DNA of 64,000 bases from an uncultured Chlorobiaceae bacterium (lineage in GTDB: Bacteria; Bacteroidota; Chlorobiia; Chlorobiales; Chlorobiaceae), in contig CAIQGA010000081.1 of NCBI GenBank assembly GCA_903871235.1, positions 17,553 to 81,552 of the forward strand. Direction: 5' to 3'. Every line of letters starts with the position of its first letter. Position 1 is the first letter of the stretch. The position numbers were made by a program, and so were the translations under genes. Below, in pieces: positions 58,238 through 64,000 of the stretch. The notes beneath the pieces were generated by a model. That model did not search any database. It was not told the DNA's origin and was given only the letters and a program-made list of their open reading frames with translations.

Positions 58238-61062
58238 TGCAGCAGTATAGCAGCAGCTCCTACCTTTTTGGAGGCAATGCCCCTTATATCGAAGATCTTT
58301 ACGAAGCCTATCTCGACAATCCCGGTTCTGTTTCTGAAAGCTGGCGAGCCTACTTTGACGCCATGCAGAATGTGCCGGGAGCCAACGGTGACGCTCCGGA
58401 TATTGCGCACTCCCCTGTCCAGGCATCGTTTGCCGAACGAGCCCGTCTCGGGCCCATCTGCCGGGTGCTTGCCAGCCCTGATGCGGAGCTGGGACGCAAG
58501 CGAGTTTCAGTGCAGCAGCTTATTGCCGCCTACCGCAACATCGGTTCCCGCTGGGCCAACCTTGATCCGCTGAAGCGCCAGGAGCGCCCTGCCCTCCCCG
58601 ATCTTGAGCCCTCCTTTTACGGTTTTTCCGATACCGACATGGATATTGTCTTCAACACAAGCAATACCTATTTCGGCAACGAGAGTATGCCGCTGCGCGA
58701 ACTGTTGCAGAACCTGCGCGAAACCTACTGCGGCACCCTCGGCATAGAGTTCATGTACATCACCGACCAGACGGAGAAACGGTGGTGGCAGGCAAAACTG
58801 GAGACCATCCGCTCAAAGCCGGATTTCAGCCCGGAGAAGAAAAAGCATATTCTTGAACGACTGACGGCGGCTGAAGGATTCGAACGCTATCTGCATACCC
58901 GCTTTATCGGCCAGAAACGTTTCTCCCTTGAGGGTGGCGACAGCTTTATTGCCTCAATGGACGAACTGATTCAGCGTGCCGGAAAGGCCGGAGTACAGGA
59001 GATTGTCATCGGCATGGCACACCGGGGAAGGCTCAATGTGCTGGTCAATATCATGGGAAAAAATCCGCTCGACCTCTTTGCGGAGTTTGAGGGCAAACAT
59101 GACGACGATCTCCCTTCAGGCGATGTCAAGTATCACCAGGGCTTTACCAGTGACCTTGCCACCCCGGGCGGCCCGATCAATCTCTCGCTGGCCTTCAACC
59201 CCTCGCACCTTGAAATTGTCAATCCGGTTGTTGAAGGGGCGGTAAAAGCGCGCCAGGTACGCCGTGGCGACCGCGATGGCTCACAGGTGCTGCCGATACT
59301 GGTTCATGGCGATGCGGCATTCTCGGGGCAAGGTGTCATCATGGAGACCCTCAACCTTGCGCTTACCCGGGGCTACGGCACGGGAGGAACCGTCCATATT
59401 GTCATCAACAACCAGATCGGCTTTACCACCTCCGACCCTCGCGACAGCCGTTCAACCACCTACTGCACCGATGTTGTGAAGATGATTGAAGCACCGGTGC
59501 TCCACGTCAATGGTGACGATCCTGAAGCGGTCGTGCTTGCAACACAGATGGCGCTCGATTACCGACAGACCTTCAAGCGTGATGTGGTGATCGACATTAT
59601 CTGCTTCCGCAAGCTTGGCCACAATGAGCAGGACACACCCGCCTTGACGCAGCCGCTGATGTACAAAAAAATAGCGCTCCATCCCGGCACCCGCAAACTC
59701 TATGCGGAGCGGCTTGAATCGCAGGGCGTTATCAACAAGGAGTATGCCACCGCACTCACCAAACAGTTCCGCAAGGATCTTGATGAGGGCAAATACAGCA
59801 CCAATCCGGTACTGGTCAATAAAACCATCTTTACCGCCGATCCGGCTGCCGGACGCAATGAAGCCTCCGAAACCGGTGTCCCCCTGGCGGAACTGAGACG
59901 GCTCTCAGAGATGATTACAAAGATTCCTGAAGGGTTCCAGCTTCACCCCCTCGTTGAAAAAGTGGTTAACGACCGGGCCCGGATGGGTCGCGCAGAGCAG
60001 CCTCTCGACTGGGGCATGGGTGAGCATTTGGCCTTCGCCTCACTGGTTGCCGGTGGCTACCCGATCCGTATTACCGGTCAGGACAGCGGCAGAGCAACAT
60101 TTTCGCACCGTCATGCCGTCTTCCACGACCAGAAACGTGAAAAGTGGGACTCAGGCATCTACATTCCTCTCCAGAATGTGGCCGACAACCAGGCAGCCTT
60201 CACCGTCATTGATTCGGTGCTCTCCGAAGAGGCGGTACTCGGCTTTGAGTACGGCTACTCCATCTCAGCACCCGATACCCTGGTGATCTGGGAGGCGCAG
60301 TTCGGCGACTTTGCCAACGGGGCGCAGGTGCTCATCGACCAGTTCATCACCTCCGGCGAGGTAAAATGGGGACTGGCATCCGGCCTCACCCTCATGCTGC
60401 CTCACGGTTACGAAGGACAGGGGCCGGAACACTCTTCCGCCCGGCCTGAGCGCTTTTTGCAACTCTGCGCCGAAAACAACATCGAGGTGTGCCAGCCGAG
60501 CAACCCATCCCAGATTTTTCATCTGCTCCGCCGCCAGATAACGACGATGAAGCGCAAGCCGCTGATAATTCTCACCCCCAAATCGCTGCTCCGCAACAAG
60601 GAGGCGGTCTCTCCGCTTGCCGATCTCTCGCAGGGGAATTTCCTGAACATTATCAGTGATGACACGGCCTCTCCTGCGCATGTACGCCGTCTCCTTGCCT
60701 GCTCCGGCAAAGTCTACTACGACCTCATCAACCGGCGCAAGGAAAACACGCAGGAAAATGTGGCCATCATCCGTGTCGAGCAGCTCTACCCCTTCCCCGC
60801 CGAAGAGTTCAAGAGAGAGCTTGCACGCTACCCGCAACTGAAAGAGATTGTCTGGTGCCAGGATGAACCCAAAAATCAGGGCTACTGGCGTTTTCTCCAA
60901 CACTATATCATGAATGTAATGAGCCCGGGCCAGCAGTTCGGCTATGCAGGCAGGCTTGCATCGGCCTCTACCGCATGTGGCTACGGCGCAACCCATGCCA
61001 TACAGCAGAAAGCATTGCTCGATCAGGCTTTCGGTGAGTTCAGCCTTTTTTTCAATAAATAA
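58234..61062 (+). CDS. sucA: 2-oxoglutarate dehydrogenase E1
   Basis: YLFGGNAPYIEDLYEAYLDNPGSVSESWRAYF; IGMAHRGRLNVLVNIMGK; GDAAFSGQGVIMET; GQDSGRATFSHRHAV. Confidence 0.95.
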   Translation: MMQQYSSSSYLFGGNAPYIEDLYEAYLDNPGSVSESWRAYFDAMQNVPGANGDAPDIAHSPVQASFAERARLGPICRVLASPDAELGRKRVSVQQLIAAYRNIGSRWANLDPLKRQERPALPDLEPSFYGFSDTDMDIVFNTSNTYFGNESMPLRELLQNLRETYCGTLGIEFMYITDQTEKRWWQAKLETIRSKPDFSPEKKKHILERLTAAEGFERYLHTRFIGQKRFSLEGGDSFIASMDELIQRAGKAGVQEIVIGMAHRGRLNVLVNIMGKNPLDLFAEFEGKHDDDLPSGDVKYHQGFTSDLATPGGPINLSLAFNPSHLEIVNPVVEGAVKARQVRRGDRDGSQVLPILVHGDAAFSGQGVIMETLNLALTRGYGTGGTVHIVINNQIGFTTSDPRDSRSTTYCTDVVKMIEAPVLHVNGDDPEAVVLATQMALDYRQTFKRDVVIDIICFRKLGHNEQDTPALTQPLMYKKIALHPGTRKLYAERLESQGVINKEYATALTKQFRKDLDEGKYSTNPVLVNKTIFTADPAAGRNEASETGVPLAELRRLSEMITKIPEGFQLHPLVEKVVNDRARMGRAEQPLDWGMGEHLAFASLVAGGYPIRITGQDSGRATFSHRHAVFHDQKREKWDSGIYIPLQNVADNQAAFTVIDSVLSEEAVLGFEYGYSISAPDTLVIWEAQFGDFANGAQVLIDQFITSGEVKWGLASGLTLMLPHGYEGQGPEHSSARPERFLQLCAENNIEVCQPSNPSQIFHLLRRQITTMKRKPLIILTPKSLLRNKEAVSPLADLSQGNFLNIISDDTASPAHVRRLLACSGKVYYDLINRRKENTQENVAIIRVEQLYPFPAEEFKRELARYPQLKEIVWCQDEPKNQGYWRFLQHYIMNVMSPGQQFGYAGRLASASTACGYGATHAIQQKALLDQAFGEFSLFFNK

Positions 61063-61071
61063 TATCCAAGA

Positions 61072-62337
61072 ATGGCAATCATTGACGTCACCATATCCCA
61101 GTTGTCGGAATCCGTTGCAGAGGCAACGCTGCTCAACTGGAAAAAAAAGCCCGGAGACGGCGTTGTTGAAGATGAAATCCTGTTTGAAATTGAAACCGAC
61201 AAGGTGGTCTTCGATGTTCCCGCCCCCTCATCCGGCGTGCTCATTGAAATTCTTGTCGGAGACGGAGGAACGGTAGTGCCCAATCAGGTGCTGGCACGAA
61301 TCGACAGCGAAGGCAAGGCCACTGCTACCGCCCAGGAGGAGGCTATTCGCGAGGCAAAGTCGCCTGAACCGGCAGCCGTGGAAGCTGAAGAGGTCGTCAT
61401 CATGCCCTCAGCGGCAAAACTGATGGCCGAAACCGGAATAAAGCTCTCACAGGTTGAGGGTACAGGGCGACAGGGACGAGTGACCAAAGGCGACGTGCTG
61501 CAGGCCATTGTGGCAGACGCTGAACCCTCTTCGCCACAGCCACCTCCTCAACCCGTGCCCAAGCCTGCACCAGCGCCAGCGCCCGTACAGAAGCCAAAAC
61601 AGGTAGAGGCCAACCGCGAAGAGCCACTCATGACCGATCGACCGGAACAGCGTGTACCGATGACCCGGCTCAGGGCACGCATTGCCGAGCGGCTGCTTCA
61701 GTCGCAGGCCAGCAACGCCATTCTGACCACCTTCAATGAGGTCAACATGCAGGGTGTCATCGAATTGCGCAACCGCTACAAAGCCACCTTTGAAAAAGAG
61801 CATGGCGTCAAGCTCGGTTTTGTCTCCTTCTTTGTCAAGGCGACAGTGCACGCTTTGCGCAAGTATCCCGTCCTGAACGCCTCAGTGGACGGCAAGGACA
61901 TTATCTATCACGGCTATTTCGACATTGGTATTGCTGTCAGCTCCCCCAGAGGGCTTGTTGTCCCCATCCTGCGCAATGCCGACCAGATGACCATTGCCGA
62001 TATCGAGCGCAAAATTTCCGACTACTCCACCAAGGCAAAACTGGGGAACCTCTCGCTCGAAGAGCTGACTGGCGGTACCTTCACCATTTCCAACGGCGGC
62101 GTTTTCGGCTCCATGCTCTCAACCCCCATCATCAATCCGCCCCAGTCGGCCATTCTTGGCATTCACGCCACCAAGGAGAGGGCTATTGTGGAAAACGGGC
62201 AAATTGTCATACGACCAATGAACTATCTGGCCATGTCGTACGACCACCGCATCATCGACGGCCGCGAAGCAGTGCTTGGTCTCAATGCAATCAAGGATGC
62301 GCTTGAAGATCCAGCGCGCCTCTTACTTGATCTTTAA
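61072..62337 (+). CDS. sucB: Dihydrolipoamide succinyltransferase E2
   Basis: Lipoyl domain [14 protein letters not shown], peripheral subunit-binding region, catalytic [12 protein letters not shown]. Confidence 0.93.
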   Translation: MAIIDVTISQLSESVAEATLLNWKKKPGDGVVEDEILFEIETDKVVFDVPAPSSGVLIEILVGDGGTVVPNQVLARIDSEGKATATAQEEAIREAKSPEPAAVEAEEVVIMPSAAKLMAETGIKLSQVEGTGRQGRVTKGDVLQAIVADAEPSSPQPPPQPVPKPAPAPAPVQKPKQVEANREEPLMTDRPEQRVPMTRLRARIAERLLQSQASNAILTTFNEVNMQGVIELRNRYKATFEKEHGVKLGFVSFFVKATVHALRKYPVLNASVDGKDIIYHGYFDIGIAVSSPRGLVVPILRNADQMTIADIERKISDYSTKAKLGNLSLEELTGGTFTISNGGVFGSMLSTPIINPPQSAILGIHATKERAIVENGQIVIRPMNYLAMSYDHRIIDGREAVLGLNAIKDALEDPARLLLDL

Positions 62338-62355
62338 GGAGAGAACCCAACTATC

Positions 62356-63792
62356 ATGAGCAAACAATTTGACATTCTTGTTATCGGAGCAGGGCCCGGC
62401 GGCTACATTGCCGCAATCCGTGCCGCCCAGCTCGGCTTTTCAGTCGCCTGCTGCGAGTTCAACGGCTACGACGACCCGGCAGGAGAGCCGAGGCTTGGCG
62501 GAACCTGCCTCAATGCCGGATGTATTCCCCTGAAAGCACTTGTCGCCTCTTCGGAACTCTTTGAAAAAGCGTCGCATCATCTGAAAGATCATGGCATCAC
62601 CTTCGGCGGGGTAAACATTGATGTTGCAAAGATGCAGCAGCGCAAAGAGGCTATTGTCACCAAAATGACCGCCGGAGTACAATTCCTCTTCCGCAAAAAC
62701 AAGGTCACCCTTCTCAAGGGGCGCGGCTCTTTTGCCGGAAAAACCGATGCTGGCTACCGAATCATCATCAGCGGAAAAGAGGGTGATGAGGAGCTGCTTG
62801 CACAAAAGGTCATTATCGCCACCGGCTCCAAAGCACGTCAAATCCCCAATATTGAGGTCGATAACGTCACCATCTGCGATAACGAGGGAGCACTGAAATT
62901 CACTGAGGCACCGAAAAAACTTGGCGTCATCGGTGCAGGAGTGATCGGCCTTGAAGTTGGCTCAGTCTGGCGCAGGCTTGGCGCGAAGGTGACCGTTCTT
63001 GAGGTGATGACCTCATTCCTCGGCGCCGCCGATGAGAGCGTTTCGAGAGAGGCCTCAAAGCTCTTTTTAAAGCAGGGACTGCACATCAAGCTCGGCGTCA
63101 AGATCGGCCAGGCCAAACTGACCGAAAGCGGAGTCAGCATTGCCTATACCGATGACCAGGGCTCCGAACACACACTCGAATGCGACAAACTGATTGTCTC
63201 CGTTGGCCGTACCCCCAACACCGAAAAGCTCAACCTTCAGGCCATCGGGCTCCAAACCGATGAACGGGGCTTTATTCCCGTCAACGACCATTGCGCTACT
63301 GCCGCACCGGGAGTCTACGCCATCGGCGACGTGGTACGCGGCCCCATGCTGGCCCACAAGGCAGAAGATGAGGGCGTGATGGTAGCCGAACTGATTGCCG
63401 GTCAAAAACCACACCTCGACTACAACTGCATGCCCTGGGTCATCTACACCACCCCCGAAATTGCCTGGGTTGGCAAAACCGAGCAGCAGCTCCGTTCTGA
63501 AGGGCACGATTACAAAACCGGACAGTTTCCCTTTGCCGCCAACGGTCGCGCACTTGGCCTTGGCGATGCCGAAGGATTTATAAAGATGCTCGCTGACGCG
63601 CAAACCGACGAAATCCTCGGCGTCCACATCATCGGAGCCAACGCCTCCGACCTGATTGCCGAAGCGGCGCTTGCCATGGAATTCCGCGCCTCATCCGAAG
63701 ATGTAGCCCGCACCTGCCACCCGCACCCGAGCCTCTCGGAGGTCATGCGTGAAGCAGCCCTCGCCATCGAAAAACGGTCGTTGAATATGTGA
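62356..63792 (+). CDS. lpdA: Dihydrolipoyl dehydrogenase
   Basis: VIGAGPGGYIAAIRAAQLG, GGTCLNAGCIPLKAL, C-terminal HPHPSLSEVMREA. Confidence 0.95.
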   Translation: MSKQFDILVIGAGPGGYIAAIRAAQLGFSVACCEFNGYDDPAGEPRLGGTCLNAGCIPLKALVASSELFEKASHHLKDHGITFGGVNIDVAKMQQRKEAIVTKMTAGVQFLFRKNKVTLLKGRGSFAGKTDAGYRIIISGKEGDEELLAQKVIIATGSKARQIPNIEVDNVTICDNEGALKFTEAPKKLGVIGAGVIGLEVGSVWRRLGAKVTVLEVMTSFLGAADESVSREASKLFLKQGLHIKLGVKIGQAKLTESGVSIAYTDDQGSEHTLECDKLIVSVGRTPNTEKLNLQAIGLQTDERGFIPVNDHCATAAPGVYAIGDVVRGPMLAHKAEDEGVMVAELIAGQKPHLDYNCMPWVIYTTPEIAWVGKTEQQLRSEGHDYKTGQFPFAANGRALGLGDAEGFIKMLADAQTDEILGVHIIGANASDLIAEAALAMEFRASSEDVARTCHPHPSLSEVMREAALAIEKRSLNM

Positions 63793-63852
63793 ATCTAACG
63801 CATCAGTCATTGTAACCTTGAATAAATATCTTTTAAAAAGTTATCGCTTATG

Positions 63853-63879
63853 CTAACTTCACACCGAATCGTGAGTTAG
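63853..63879. promoter_or_regulatory. Inverted repeat upstream of the last (truncated) ORF, operator candidate
   Basis: CTAACT(T)CAC-ACCGAATC-GTGAGTTAG, 9-bp arms with a single bulge. Confidence 0.4.
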
Positions 63880-63913
63880 TCGTCGCAAAGAAACGAATGA
63901 ACGAGATCAAATA

Positions 63914-64000
63914 ATGGATAATCTCAAATACCAGCCAGTACCCTATAACCATGAGGAGGAACTTCGTGAATCAATGAAAGACGAGGATTTTCGGAGGGAA
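63914..64000 (+). CDS. 3'-truncated ORF, unknown (possibly an antitoxin-like/XRE protein)
   Basis: ATGGATAATCTCAAATACCAGCC… gives MDNLKYQPVPYNHEEELRESMKDEDFRRE, open to window end. Confidence 0.4.
   Translation, partial: MDNLKYQPVPYNHEEELRESMKDEDFRRE

Noticed and set aside
60265-60996. 243-aa minus-strand ORF
   Set aside because: Antisense to sucA, whose frame is clearly coding.
1-64000. CRISPR arrays, IS elements, rRNA and tRNA genes
   Set aside because: Looked for regular repeats, transposase-like ORFs and RNA-gene patterns by eye; none could be supported.

Overview
The window falls into two parts. (1) Positions 1 to about 36.9 kb hold a large NRPS/PKS biosynthetic cluster on the + strand. 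It contains an NRPS truncated at the window start (C-A-T-C-A-T-C-A-T-reductase), a pair of cyclic-peptide-type ABC exporters, an NRPS with a TubC-type docking domain and odd domain order (T-A-C-A), an A-domain NRPS interrupted by a methyltransferase and ending in T-TE, an Sfp-type PPTase, an AT-less PKS/NRPS hybrid (partial C-T-KS-DH-KR-T-C-A-T-C), and a C-A-T-C NRPS. (2) From about 37 to 64 kb is housekeeping/accessory content: an M15-like peptidase, NhaD-like and VIT1/CCC1-like transporters, a rhodanese with a CsoR/CstR-like palindrome upstream, ElbB-like and ModE-like genes, and a long, tightly packed sulfur/thiamine run (metY, luxR-type regulator, cysK, cysE, a CooS homologue with an altered C-cluster ligand, a three-gene ABC importer, cystathionine synthase/lyase, thiSGHF, a SatD-like protein and a DUF3307-like protein), followed by a 2-oxoglutarate dehydrogenase operon (sucA-sucB-lpd). 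The most interesting items are the CooS-like protein with a Cys-to-Asp C-cluster change that is translationally coupled to sulfur assimilation genes, the unusual NRPS/PKS architecture (AT-less PKS module, a2-a3 methyltransferase-interrupted A domain, A domains without cognate T, two release domains), the SatD-like cyclase-fold/membrane protein pair, and a candidate terminator-ended structured RNA near 43.0 kb. No rRNA, tRNA, CRISPR array or transposase was recognised. Gene content would fit a green sulfur bacterium, but that is inference only. All calls come from reading the sequence by eye; no searches were run.
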